Positions 17,481-25,465 of a DNA stretch of 64,000 nt are shown here, in pieces. The notes under the pieces were generated by a model. The model ran no database searches. It had not been told where the DNA came from and saw only the letters and a list, made by a program, of their open reading frames with translations. Each line of letters starts with the position of its first letter. Position 1 is the stretch's first letter. The position numbers and the translations under genes were made by a program. This stretch comes from Clostridiaceae bacterium M8S5 (GTDB lineage: Bacteria > Bacillota > Clostridia > Tissierellales > MCWD3), in the NCBI GenBank assembly GCA_029227815.1, contig CP118523.1:3162001-3226000 (forward strand). Direction: 5' to 3'.

Positions 17481-17628
17481 TTATGACAAAGTCATTAAAT
17501 TTCCGGACTGTAGTAAAAGCACAAGTCGGGGGCGTTCTAAAATTGAGTAGCAGAGCTTATTTAGAGATAAGTGAGCAACGGAAATTTTAGTAACAACTCA
17601 GAAATTGGGTTTTTGTCTAACTGTCTGT
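17474..17628 (+). repeat. 155-bp structured repeat element between duplicated terminators
   Basis: The insert shares TATGAC-AGTCATTA and the GGA-TGTAGTAAAA-CA-AAGT block with the insert at 9950-10039. An outer stem can form between TTAAATTTCCG (about 17496-17506) and CGGAAATTTTAG (about 17578-17590). Inside it, CCGGACT and AAGTCGG can close a smaller hairpin around GTAGTAAAAGCAC. No open reading frame. It is flanked by near-identical copies of the met terminator. Confidence 0.55.
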
Positions 17629-17662
17629 AGCTTCTTTCTTTTTAGAGAAGAAGCTTTTTATA
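17629..17662 (+). terminator. Second copy of the met-leader terminator
   Basis: AGCTTCTTTCT (17629-17639) pairs imperfectly with AGAGAAGAAGCT (17644-17655), followed by TTTTTATATTT. It ends only about 8 bp before the GGAGG ribosome binding site of metN. Confidence 0.65.
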
Positions 17663-17680
17663 TTTAACTGGAGGTGCAAT

Positions 17681-18688
17681 ATGATAAAAATAAAAAATCT
17701 GACTAAAACATATACCAACAATTCTACTGTAACTACAGCTGTTGACGACATAAGTTTAGATATCAATGAAAATGAAATTTTCGGCATTATAGGTTTAAGT
17801 GGTGCTGGTAAATCTACTCTTATCAGGTTGATAAACAGATTAGAGGAAGCCACAAGTGGAACTATCCTCATTAACAATACTGATATAAACAGTATAAACA
17901 AAAAACAATTAAATGTTTTTAGAAAAAAAATAGGTATGATATTTCAACATTTTAATCTATTAAAATCAAGGACTGTTATCAAAAATATAGCATTTCCTCT
18001 TGAAATAGCTGGCTTTGATAAAGATACTATAAATAAACGGGCTAAAGAACTTTTACACTTAGTAGGTTTAAGTGATAAAGCTTTAAGTTATCCAAGCGAG
18101 TTAAGTGGAGGTCAAAAGCAAAGAGTTGCTATAGCTAGAGCTTTAGCCAATAACCCAGATATATTATTATGTGACGAAGCTACTAGTGCCCTTGATCCTA
18201 AAACTACTAAATCAATTTTAAAGCTATTAAAGAATATTCAAAATAAACTTAATATCACTATTATATTGATAACTCATGAAATGGAAGTAATCAGAGATAT
18301 TTGTGATAGAGTAGCTATCATGGAAAATGGAAAAATAATCGAGCTTGATACCGTTAACAAGGTGTTTAGCAATCCTCAATCTGACACAGCTAAAGCATTC
18401 ATATCACATATGACTAAAGATGATATAAGTCTCGCTACATTATCTGATAGCTCTAAAGTTTATAAATTGATTTTTAATGGTGATATCTCTCACCAACCTA
18501 TTATATCTGATTTAATTAAATCTTTTGATATATCTATAAATATCCTTTCAGGCCATATTAATGAGCTATTGTCTACTAGTTTAGGAACTTTGGTGGTTGA
18601 ATTTAAAGGTGATGATAATGAAATTGACAAGGCTATAAATTATCTTAATGAAAAATCTATAAGATTGGAGGTGATTCGTAATGAGTAA
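17681..18688 (+). CDS. metN: Methionine ABC transporter, ATP-binding protein MetN
   Basis: A 335-residue ATPase. Walker A GLSGAGKST lies at 38-46, Q-loop IFQHFNLL near 87, signature LSGGQKQRVAIARAL near 140, Walker B ILLCDEATSALD and switch ITHEMEV. After residue 250 comes a C-terminal NIL/ACT-like domain that senses methionine in MetN homologues. Overlaps metI by 8 bp; start ATG with GGAGGTG. Energises high-affinity methionine import; expression controlled by the upstream S-box. Confidence 0.95.
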   Translation: MIKIKNLTKTYTNNSTVTTAVDDISLDINENEIFGIIGLSGAGKSTLIRLINRLEEATSGTILINNTDINSINKKQLNVFRKKIGMIFQHFNLLKSRTVIKNIAFPLEIAGFDKDTINKRAKELLHLVGLSDKALSYPSELSGGQKQRVAIARALANNPDILLCDEATSALDPKTTKSILKLLKNIQNKLNITIILITHEMEVIRDICDRVAIMENGKIIELDTVNKVFSNPQSDTAKAFISHMTKDDISLATLSDSSKVYKLIFNGDISHQPIISDLIKSFDISINILSGHINELLSTSLGTLVVEFKGDDNEIDKAINYLNEKSIRLEVIRNE

Positions 18689-19334
18689 TTTTATTAGTTT
18701 AGTTTTACCTTCTTTATTTGAAACTATATATATGGTAATACTATCTAGTAGTTTTGCTATTTTACTTGGTTTCCCTCTTGGTATATTACTATTTATTACT
18801 GAAAAAAATGGGATATATGAAAAAAGAACTCTTAATTCTATACTAAGTTTTATAGTCAATATATGTAGATCTCTACCATTTGTTATATTGATGATATTGG
18901 TTTTTCCGCTTTCAAGACTCATAGTAGGTACTTCTATTGGTACTACAGCAAGTATTGTTCCCCTAGCTATATCCGCTTCACCTTTTATAGCTAGGATAGT
19001 AGAAAACTCTCTAAAGGAAGTTGATAAAGGTGTTATCGAAGCTTCTATTGCTATGGGATGTTCTACTAGACAAATAATTTTCAAAGTTTTATTGCCCGAA
19101 GCACTACCTTCATTAGTACTAGGTATAACTCTAACTATTATCAATATCATAGGTTATAGTGCTATGGCTGGAGCTATCGGAGGTGGTGGTCTTGGAGATT
19201 TAGCTCTTAGATATGGATATCAAAGATTTCAAACCGATATAATGTTTGAATCTGTAATCCTCATCATAGTATTAGTTCAAAGTGTACAATTAATAGGAAA
19301 TAAAGTTTCACAAAATATTTTAAGTAAAAGATAG
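18681..19334 (+). CDS. metI: Methionine ABC transporter, permease MetI
   Basis: A 217-residue membrane protein with five predicted helices. The binding-protein-dependent transport signature is ENSLKEVDKGVIEASIAMGCSTRQIIFKVLLPEALPSLVLG (roughly 112-152), the EAA loop that docks on MetN. NIIGYSAMAGAIGGGGLGDLA is the classic MetI C-terminal motif. Normal length. Ribosome binding site GGAGGTGATTCGTA inside the metN end, so translation is coupled. Confidence 0.95.
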   Translation: MSNFISLVLPSLFETIYMVILSSSFAILLGFPLGILLFITEKNGIYEKRTLNSILSFIVNICRSLPFVILMILVFPLSRLIVGTSIGTTASIVPLAISASPFIARIVENSLKEVDKGVIEASIAMGCSTRQIIFKVLLPEALPSLVLGITLTIINIIGYSAMAGAIGGGGLGDLALRYGYQRFQTDIMFESVILIIVLVQSVQLIGNKVSQNILSKR

Positions 19335-19349
19335 GAGAGTGTAATTATT

Positions 19350-20153
19350 ATGAAAAAGCAACTTTATATTTTATTGTCTATATTTGCTCTAGTTATATTT
19401 GTATCAACTGGTTGCAACAGAAGTTCTAAGGAAAACACAATCAAAATAGGTGCTACACCTGTTCCTCATGGAGAAATACTGGCTCTAATCAAAGACGACC
19501 TTAAAAAAGAGAACATTAACCTTGAAATTATTGAGTTTAATGATTATATCAAGCCAAATATAGCTCTTTCTGATAAAGAAATAGACGCTAACTTTTTTCA
19601 ACATACACCATACTTGAATGATTTCAAATCAGAGCGTAAGCTTGATTTAGAAGTTCTTTGCAGTGTTCATATCGAGCCACTGGGTGTATATTCACAAAGC
19701 ATAAAGTCTATCAAAGACATCAAAGATGGTAGCTCTATAGCACTACCAAATGGTGCTGTTAATCAAGGAAGAGCCTTTTTACTACTTGAGAAGAATGGAC
19801 TGATCAAGCTTAAGGAAAACTCTGGTCTAAAAGCTACTGAGAAAGATATCGTAAAGAATCCACACAATCTAAAGTTTAAATTTCTTGAAGCTGCTCAAAT
19901 ACCAAGAATACTACCTGATGTAGATTTAGCTGTGATAAATGGTAACTTCGCTCTTGCTTCTGATTTGAATCCTGTTAAAGATGCTATTATATTAGAAGAT
20001 AAAGATTCTCCTTATGTAAATATTGTTGCAATCAGAAAAAATAAAAAAAATAAAAAAGTATATCAAAAACTTATTCAATATTTACAATCAGAGAAAGTCA
20101 AAAACTTTATAAAGGAAAAATACAACGGTGGTGTAGTTGACGCTTTTAAGTAA
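19350..20153 (+). CDS. metQ: Methionine-binding lipoprotein MetQ
   Basis: A 267-residue NlpA-family solute-binding lipoprotein. The signal peptide with lipobox STGC places the lipidated Cys near residue 22. KIGATPVPHGEIL follows, then NFFQHTPYLNDF and the later ALPNGAVNQGRAFLLLE and LAVINGNFALASDLNP blocks, all typical of MetQ. Delivers methionine to MetNI at the outer face of the membrane. Starts 15 bp after metI with a GGAGAGTG ribosome binding site. Confidence 0.95.
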   Translation: MKKQLYILLSIFALVIFVSTGCNRSSKENTIKIGATPVPHGEILALIKDDLKKENINLEIIEFNDYIKPNIALSDKEIDANFFQHTPYLNDFKSERKLDLEVLCSVHIEPLGVYSQSIKSIKDIKDGSSIALPNGAVNQGRAFLLLEKNGLIKLKENSGLKATEKDIVKNPHNLKFKFLEAAQIPRILPDVDLAVINGNFALASDLNPVKDAIILEDKDSPYVNIVAIRKNKKNKKVYQKLIQYLQSEKVKNFIKEKYNGGVVDAFK

Positions 20154-20187
20154 ATTTATAGAGTTTTCAATTACTACGCTACTTCAT

Positions 20188-20229
20188 TAATAGGTGGGGA
20201 TAGCCTCGATAAGTCATCTCCACCTATTA
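20188..20229 (+). terminator. Hairpin after metQ
   Basis: TAATAGGTGGGGAT (20188-20201) pairs with ATCTCCACCTATTA (20216-20229), 14 pairs with one G-U. It stands 35 bp after metQ, without a strong U tract. Likely 3' end of the met transcript. Confidence 0.55.
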
Positions 20230-20327
20230 CAAACTTGAATATTTTAATTAAACTGTAATATTTTTTAATGGCATTTTTACGTCTAATATGCTACACTGTA
20301 TTTACTAATATATACGAAGGAGGGCAT

Positions 20328-21326
20328 ATGTTTAAACGTAGAAAAAGAACTAATATTTTTAAAATTTTTATAAGGTTATGCTTAATTGTATTCTTATGTG
20401 TCTTGGGATACTATTACATATCTAGCACTGGTAATGATAATACAGAGGTAGCTGAAGCTAAAAAATCTACACCTAAAAAGACGCTTAGTATTTCAGAAAT
20501 GGAGAGCTTAATTTTTCCTGATTTAGGCTTAACAGCTCAAAGTGTTTTCATGGCTGATCCCACTATTTCTAAATTGATTTATAGTAAAAACGGTAATAAA
20601 AAAATGTATCCAGCTAGTACCACTAAAATCTTAACTGCTATTACTGCACTTGATTATTTGGACTTGAAAGATGAAATTAAAGTTGGTGATGAAGCCAATA
20701 AAATATCTTTTGATTCTAGTAGGGCTGGATTAGATTATAATGAAAAATTAAGTGTAAATCAGCTTCTTTATGCTTTGTTGGTGCCATCTGGCAATGATGC
20801 TGCCTATGTTTTTGCTGTGAATGGTGCTAGAAAATCTGAAGAAAACCAATCTATGGATGTGGACACAGCTGTCGATAGATTCATAACTCTTATGAATGAA
20901 AAAGCTAAAAAACTAGGCGCTATTTCGTCTAATTTTGCTACTGTAGATGGTTATCATGATGAAAATCATTATACTACAGCTAGAGATTTGGCTGTTATAG
21001 CTTCCGAAGCTTATAAAAATCCTACTATTCGCCAGATCGTAAAAACTGACCAAATGAAAGTTAAGGACTGGAAACAATATAGTAAAAACGACCCTGATTT
21101 TAGACTATGGATAAATACAAATCTTCTTATACAAAAAAACAACAAATGGTATTTGAAAGAAGCTACTGGTTTTAAAACAGGGCATACAGATAAATCTGGG
21201 TACTGTCTAATAGCTACAGCAACATATGAAGGCAAGGAATATTTAGCTGTTATATTAGGTAGCACTAAAGAAGAAATATATAATGATGCTCATAAGTTAT
21301 TTGAGTATGCCTTCAATAAAAAATAG
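20328..21326 (+). CDS. D-alanyl-D-alanine carboxypeptidase (peptidase S11 family)
   Basis: About 332 residues from the ATG at 20328, chosen because AAGGAGG ends 4 bp before it; a longer in-frame start at 20268 has none. One N-terminal membrane anchor (about residues 12-32). All three penicillin-binding motifs are present: PASTTKIL (SxxK), SGND (SxN) and FKTGHTDKSG (KTG). S11 enzymes trim the terminal D-Ala of peptidoglycan stem peptides at the outer membrane face; in sporulators some act in spore cortex. It lacks an obvious C-terminal beta-rich domain and ends soon after the catalytic fold. Confidence 0.88.
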   Translation: MFKRRKRTNIFKIFIRLCLIVFLCVLGYYYISSTGNDNTEVAEAKKSTPKKTLSISEMESLIFPDLGLTAQSVFMADPTISKLIYSKNGNKKMYPASTTKILTAITALDYLDLKDEIKVGDEANKISFDSSRAGLDYNEKLSVNQLLYALLVPSGNDAAYVFAVNGARKSEENQSMDVDTAVDRFITLMNEKAKKLGAISSNFATVDGYHDENHYTTARDLAVIASEAYKNPTIRQIVKTDQMKVKDWKQYSKNDPDFRLWINTNLLIQKNNKWYLKEATGFKTGHTDKSGYCLIATATYEGKEYLAVILGSTKEEIYNDAHKLFEYAFNKK

Positions 21327-21394
21327 TAACTATCGCCTTTTTATTCCATGATATATATTGTATAATATATACTGTGGTTAAGGAGGTGATTTTT

Positions 21395-21865
21395 TTGAAA
21401 AATTTTAAGACCATTTGCATTGTTTTTTTATTAATAGTCAGTGTAGCTTTATCAGTTGCACTTTATAAAACCTATAATACTACACCTGATGTCCAAATAG
21501 AAGCGGATAAAATGTTTGATGAACACTTGTCTAAGCTATTAGGCTCTTGCTCTATTATTTTTTCGGATAGTCAATTAAACTCTGAAGATATTGATTTTTA
21601 CAAGCCAAGATTATATCATAGTTTGCATAGTTCTTACGAGATGGTTTATCTTACATCCTACACGAATAATCATATGAACCTGAGAAATGCTTTAAGCCTA
21701 CTGATAAAATATACAGATTCTCATAACGAAGAGGTATTTAATAATAAAATTATTGATAAACAGCTTATTCAGATGATAACAAATATCGCTGGTAGTCCAA
21801 GTAGCGAGAAGCATGCACTTAATTTATATGATTATTTACTTGAAAAGCAGGCAAATGATAAGTAA
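21395..21865 (+). CDS. Membrane-anchored hypothetical protein
   Basis: About 156 residues from the TTG at 21395, which lies 6 nt after AAGGAGGTGA; the upstream GTG at 21374 would place that ribosome binding site inside the coding sequence. One N-terminal hydrophobic segment (about residues 7-26), then an external helical domain with no recognised family. It follows the carboxypeptidase by about 70 bp, possibly in one transcript, and may act at the envelope (inference from location only). Confidence 0.6.
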   Translation: MKNFKTICIVFLLIVSVALSVALYKTYNTTPDVQIEADKMFDEHLSKLLGSCSIIFSDSQLNSEDIDFYKPRLYHSLHSSYEMVYLTSYTNNHMNLRNALSLLIKYTDSHNEEVFNNKIIDKQLIQMITNIAGSPSSEKHALNLYDYLLEKQANDK

Positions 21866-21940
21866 TAATGATAGTATAAAAGTGTAGATTACTGGTTATA
21901 TATACATAAGTAATGTTATAAGGATTAATTAAGTTCAAGA

Positions 21941-21994
21941 GTTAAACTATCAATAAATAAAAATTGAGGGGAGATTTAATCTACCCTCAATTTT
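21941..21994. repeat. Terminator-bearing repeat (R2), first copy
   Basis: GTTAAACTAT-CAA-AAAATTGAGG resembles CTAAACTACCAACAAAGTC-AAAATTGAGG at 27590. It contains a bidirectional terminator: AAAATTGAGGG (21960-21970) pairs with CCCTCAATTTT (21984-21994), with T runs on the minus strand. It ends the plus-strand gene at 21395 and the minus-strand remnant at 22015. Confidence 0.6.
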
Positions 21995-22014
21995 AGTTCG
22001 TTATCAATATTATA

Positions 22015-22350
22015 TTAATTGTATGTAATATCTATTGGAATATTTGAAAAATTATCTTTAGATTTCATACTGTATATCCAACATAGGCATAACTTATCAG
22101 AAACAACCTCAAAGTTCCTTGCAACATAAAAGGTATAACCATGTTTTGATCATTCATTATTATATATTTGATATAATCGTCTGAATTAGATTCCAAATTA
22201 CTAAACTCAATAAAAATTACTAAATAAACTTTATCTGATGTTAAATTAGGTTCATTTGTAAGAATATTAATATATTTGACTTTTATATATTCACAACTTT
22301 ATTCAATCGGATAATATTCATATCCACTGGAATTACATGGTGTGAAAGTT
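22015..22350 (-). pseudogene. Decayed small protein gene in the immunity-like island
   Basis: On the minus strand the conceptual protein runs TFTPCNSSGYEYYPIE, an in-frame stop, then CEYIKVKYINILTNEP through DDYIKYIIMNDQN. After a frame change it continues YTFYVARNFEVVSD to IPIDITYN and a TAA at 22015. Start is lost. Composition and size are like the small immunity-type proteins nearby, but no family is recognised. Terminator R2 lies just after its stop. Confidence 0.5.
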
Positions 22351-22365
22351 TATTTAGTTTAGTTA

Positions 22366-22390
22366 AATCAAAAAAACCGTCCATTTTATT
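22366..22390 (-). repeat. Dispersed repeat R1, diverged copy at the 3' side of the 22406 gene
   Basis: AATCAAAAAAACCGTCC followed by ATTTTATT, a variant of the R1 consensus AATCAAAAAGAACCGTCC. It lies 15 bp beyond the stop codon of the minus-strand gene at 22406. Confidence 0.6.
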
Positions 22391-22405
22391 CAGTTAAGAA
22401 TATCT

Positions 22406-22777
22406 CTACAGGAATTCTACACTTATTCTATCTACCTTCATTTCAACATATTTACCTAGCAAATACTTATATTCTACCAGCAATTCATTTTCAAGAATTA
22501 TGCCAACATCAATCTTTCCTCCTTCTTGTAACTTTCCTCTAATTAAATATTCAAAACCATCATTTATACGCTCTATCTCTTTTGTTTTTGATGTAGATTC
22601 TGATATACTAAAATCATCTAAGATAGTAATTCCTAGCGATACCTCGTACTCATCCCCTACATTTATCTCATAAGGTATAAAATTAGCAAAACATACAAAT
22701 TCTATATCAGAAACTTGTAAAATAACTTCTTCCTCTATAATTTCACTAGCTCTTTTTAATATAGCTCTTTGCTCCAA
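22406..22777 (-). CDS. Hypothetical protein, candidate orphan immunity protein
   Basis: A 123-residue soluble protein beginning MEQRAILKRASEIIEEEVILQV. It alternates beta strands with acidic loops and has no signal peptide or metal motif. TTG start with AAGGTG 8 nt upstream. Bracketed on both sides by copies of repeat R1, like the other small genes near the RHS locus. By size, solubility, strand and setting it could be a displaced immunity protein, but I do not recognise its family. Confidence 0.55.
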   Translation of the reverse strand: MEQRAILKRASEIIEEEVILQVSDIEFVCFANFIPYEINVGDEYEVSLGITILDDFSISESTSKTKEIERINDGFEYLIRGKLQEGGKIDVGIILENELLVEYKYLLGKYVEMKVDRISVEFL

Positions 22778-22829
22778 TTCTTTTCACCTTCTCTCCAGTC
22801 TATAGGATTTATTATTTTTATAAATCGTA

Positions 22830-22863
22830 AATCAAAAAGAACCGTCAACCGTCCCTTTTGATT
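22830..22863 (-). repeat. Dispersed repeat R1, palindromic copy at the 5' side of the 22406 gene
   Basis: AATCAAAAAGAACCGTC followed by AACCGTCCCTTTTGATT. Here the motif forms an imperfect inverted repeat (ATCAAAA with TTTTGAT) and the CCGTC unit is doubled. Confidence 0.65.
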
Positions 22864-22907
22864 CTATTTTCTTCACTACCTTCTTTACCAAAGGTATCAA
22901 ATCTTTA

Positions 22908-23089
22908 CTAAAAATCATCAGGATTTGGAATCTGGTATCCATTCGGTAAAGTAATGATTTTATTATTTTTAACATCTATTACATGCTTAAAGCTACTTCC
23001 AATACTAAAAAAGTAGCTTTAAGTTCTTTGTCTTATATGTATATTCCTCTTTTAAATTTTTAACAGTTTTTTGCTTTATTAGTTTAGTC
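22908..23089 (-). pseudogene. Frameshifted small gene with intact ribosome binding site
   Basis: An ATG at 23089 follows AGGAGAGTGAGAG and encodes MTKLIKQKTVKNLKEEYTY up to LKLLF and a stop. A change of frame restores FSIGSSFKHVIDVKNNKI and NGYQIPNPDDF, ending in TAG at 22908. The parts read as one protein of about 58 residues broken by a short indel. Function unknown. Confidence 0.55.
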
Positions 23090-23110
23090 ATCTCTCACTC
23101 TCCTAATATA

Positions 23111-23275
23111 TTATTTCATGTTTTTCGTTAATTCGCTTGTTTTTTCCTGTGATATCTGATTTTCATTTCCAGCACAATCATAATTGTATAATTTTAACGT
23201 CAACTCCTGTACTAATATTAGCATAGACCTTTTCAACTAATCCATCTCGTACCTCTATTATTATTTACTTCTTTG
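23111..23275 (-). pseudogene. Decayed small gene fragment
   Basis: Minus-strand pieces EVRDGLVEKVYANISTG-VDVKIIQL and, after a frame change, YDCAGNENQISQEKTSELTKNMK with stop at 23111 form one broken reading frame. The opening [E]VRDGLVE.VY pattern is like small uncharacterised accessory proteins, but no family is claimed. It would have been immediately upstream of the pseudogene at 22908. Confidence 0.5.
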
Positions 23276-23360
23276 CATTCTTCAAAATCCATCATCTCCT
23301 TTGTGTAAAATAAATGGTGCAATCTCCTAAAACGTTTAAAATAAAAATAGAGTATGCATT

Positions 23361-23894
23361 TTATGAATTTTTAGCACTTATAATATTATTATTTTCATCA
23401 TAAAATATAATATCATAAAGACATTTAGTTTGATCAATATTAGTCAGTTCAATTATATGATAATCTAACAAATAAGAATTAGGATTAACTTCAATAGTAA
23501 TTGGATTTTTATTTTGGATAACTAATTTGTATTTTGCTATTTTGTTATTTAAATTATTACCTCCAACTAATACAGATATAATATGTTTATCGTTTTTTTG
23601 TTTGCCCGAGAATCCATAATAAATATAGCAATTTCTTTTCCAACCCATTTTTATTATCGAAAATCTATTGAAATAGTGTTTATCTAGCTGTGCTACTCCA
23701 ATACCTTTATTATTTTCTAATTCAAAAAGTAGTAAAACATCATTATTTTCACAGTATTTAACGGTTTTTATTGTTATTTTATCGTTCACAGTTTTTTCTA
23801 TATTGGTCTGTATTTTAGAAAAAGGTATTGTTGTTTTATAAATTATAAAAAAAATAATTGAAATCACAAATATAACTAATAATATTATTTTCAA
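23361..23894 (-). CDS. Hypothetical membrane-anchored protein
   Basis: A 177-residue protein with one N-terminal membrane segment (residues 2-19, ILLVIFVISIIFFIIY) followed by an extracytoplasmic, beta-rich, Asn/Lys-rich domain. No recognised motif. Weak ribosome binding site. Lies on the same strand and in the same island as the immunity-like genes; a membrane-anchored outer-face protein could be an immunity or surface protein, which is only an inference. Confidence 0.55.
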   Translation of the reverse strand: MKIILLVIFVISIIFFIIYKTTIPFSKIQTNIEKTVNDKITIKTVKYCENNDVLLLFELENNKGIGVAQLDKHYFNRFSIIKMGWKRNCYIYYGFSGKQKNDKHIISVLVGGNNLNNKIAKYKLVIQNKNPITIEVNPNSYLLDYHIIELTNIDQTKCLYDIIFYDENNNIISAKNS

Positions 23895-23972
23895 GTAAAT
23901 ACTTTTTTTTTTTGAGACAACACTTTTTTCACTTCCCTAATTATCATTTTAATCTTATTCTATCATCAAAAA

Positions 23973-24001
23973 AAACTGCAGGCAACAATTGTCTGCAGTT
24001 T
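23973..24001 (-). terminator. Orphan intrinsic terminator
   Basis: AAACTGCAG (23973-23981) pairs with CTGCAGTTT (23993-24001). On the minus strand it is followed by a run of seven T. No minus-strand gene lies to its right now, so it may mark a lost gene. The rest of 23895-24254 holds nothing recognisable. Confidence 0.6.
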
Positions 24002-24254
24002 GAATTAGTTATTTATTTCTATACTAGATAATATAAGCGATATAGATTTAGAAACAGCTCTAGGGAGTTTAATGAGTTTATTTGCACACTCAACTTTTCC
24101 AGCTTAAATTTGTAAATAGACTCTTGATATAGCTTGTTTGTTGGTCAATCCTAATACATATATTTAAGTTAATGAAATCTGAAACCATTATATTTACTAC
24201 TTGTTATGGCATTTTTTGTAGCAATATTACCATATAGGTAACGTTAACTACTTC

Positions 24255-24297
24255 TTGACAGCAAGTGACTATTGTGATAGTATACTATTGCAATAGT
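24255..24297 (+). promoter_or_regulatory. Promoter with overlapping BlaI-type operators upstream of traX-like gene
   Basis: TTGACA (24255-24260), 17 nt, then TAGTAT (24278-24283). Overlapping it are ACTATTGTGATAGT (24268-24281) and the perfect palindrome ACTATTGCAATAGT (24284-24297). The half-site ACTATYGTGRTA also occurs in the blaI promoter at 27227-27238. Binding of the BlaI-like repressor here would block the promoter. Confidence 0.7.
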
Positions 24298-24338
24298 CAT
24301 TTTAGTGGCTTCTAAAAAAAATTAAAGGAGGATTCATA

Positions 24339-25148
24339 ATGAACCATAAGAATTTAAAAATTATTGCACTCTGCAGTATGATTTTTGATCACACATTTCG
24401 TATTTTTTCATTGGATAATGTCGTTATACCTGTTTGTAACTACCTTGACCATAAGGGGTATAGTGATTTAGGATGGTGGCTTATTGAATGGTTTCCAATG
24501 CTCTTAAGCTATATTGGTCGTTTAGCTGCCCCCATATTCCTATTTTGTCTAGTACAGGGATTTATACATACTCGCAACGTTAAAAGATATATTGTTCGTA
24601 TCTTTATTACAGCCATTATTGCACAAGTTCCTTATGTTCTATTTGATTTTGTGAGTTGTGGGTTTACTAATTGGTGGGGTTTCAACATTCTTTTCACTTT
24701 GGGATTAGGGCTATTGGCTCTGACTGTAATGAAGTATTTTCATCAGAGAAAACAAATCCTATTAAGCATTGGCTCCGCAGCACTTGCATTAGCACTTGCC
24801 TGGTTTCTTCCCATAGAAGGAGGACAGGGATACATACTCATTATTTTCGCTTTCTACCTACTAAGAGATAGTGCTATGTGGAAAAAAGCCTTATATTTTA
24901 TTCCTATTATTATACTGTCCCGATTCCGTCTTATTCTATTAACTCTTGAAGCTCCTTCACGGTTGCTGGCATCTTATATTTCTACTTGTCTTCTTAATAT
25001 TATTGGTAATTACTTGGGTATATTGATAACATTATTCTATTCAGGTGAGAAGGGAAATATAGGGAAAAGGTTTCAATATTTTTTTTACGCCTTCTATCCC
25101 CTTCACTTTTTGGTACTAGCTATCATTGGATATCTTTTAATGTTATAA
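24339..25148 (+). CDS. TraX-family membrane protein
   Basis: A 269-residue multi-pass membrane protein. The opening NLKIIALCSMIFDHTFRIF has the TraX-family (PF05857) signature of a conserved Lys-x-x-Ala...Met-x-x-Asp-His at the start of helix 1. GRLAAPIFLFCLVQGFIHTRNVKRY is the second conserved block. TraX of plasmid F acetylates pilin; chromosomal Firmicute relatives are uncharacterised membrane acyltransferase-like proteins. Strong AAAGGAGG ribosome binding site. Its promoter carries BlaI-type operators, linking it to the antirepressor/repressor pair encoded downstream on the opposite strand. Confidence 0.82.
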   Translation: MNHKNLKIIALCSMIFDHTFRIFSLDNVVIPVCNYLDHKGYSDLGWWLIEWFPMLLSYIGRLAAPIFLFCLVQGFIHTRNVKRYIVRIFITAIIAQVPYVLFDFVSCGFTNWWGFNILFTLGLGLLALTVMKYFHQRKQILLSIGSAALALALAWFLPIEGGQGYILIIFAFYLLRDSAMWKKALYFIPIIILSRFRLILLTLEAPSRLLASYISTCLLNIIGNYLGILITLFYSGEKGNIGKRFQYFFYAFYPLHFLVLAIIGYLLML

Positions 25149-25199
25149 ATGCTTTATATACTTACCTGAACAATCAAAAGCTCTCCATAAAAAAAATAA

Positions 25200-25235
25200 C
25201 ACTTTAAAGGCAATTTTATGGTATCCTCTAAAGTG
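25200..25235. terminator. Hairpin between convergent traX-like and blaR1-like genes
   Basis: CACTTTAAAGG (25200-25210) pairs with CCTCTAAAGTG (25225-25235). On the minus strand it is followed by a long T run. The surrounding 25149-25465 interval holds only this and the next hairpin. Confidence 0.6.
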
Positions 25236-25420
25236 ACTAAACAACAAAGGATAAAGTCAACATTGAAGAGTTATATTTAGTTAAGTTTATCTTTTCAATG
25301 TTAAACATAGGAAATTACTAAATGATATACTTATAAGAATAAAAGTTTTATTTGTTCAGTACTTAATATACGCAAGAAAATATAACTATACTACTATAAT
25401 TATGTATTTATATCTCATTT

Positions 25421-25458
25421 AAAGCTCTCTAATTCCAGAAAGATTCTTTGAGAGCTTT
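25421..25458. terminator. Second hairpin, just after the blaR1-like gene
   Basis: AAAGCTCTC (25421-25429) pairs with GAGAGCTTT (25450-25458), 8 bp beyond the blaR1-like stop codon. Confidence 0.6.
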
Positions 25459-25465
25459 GATTTAT

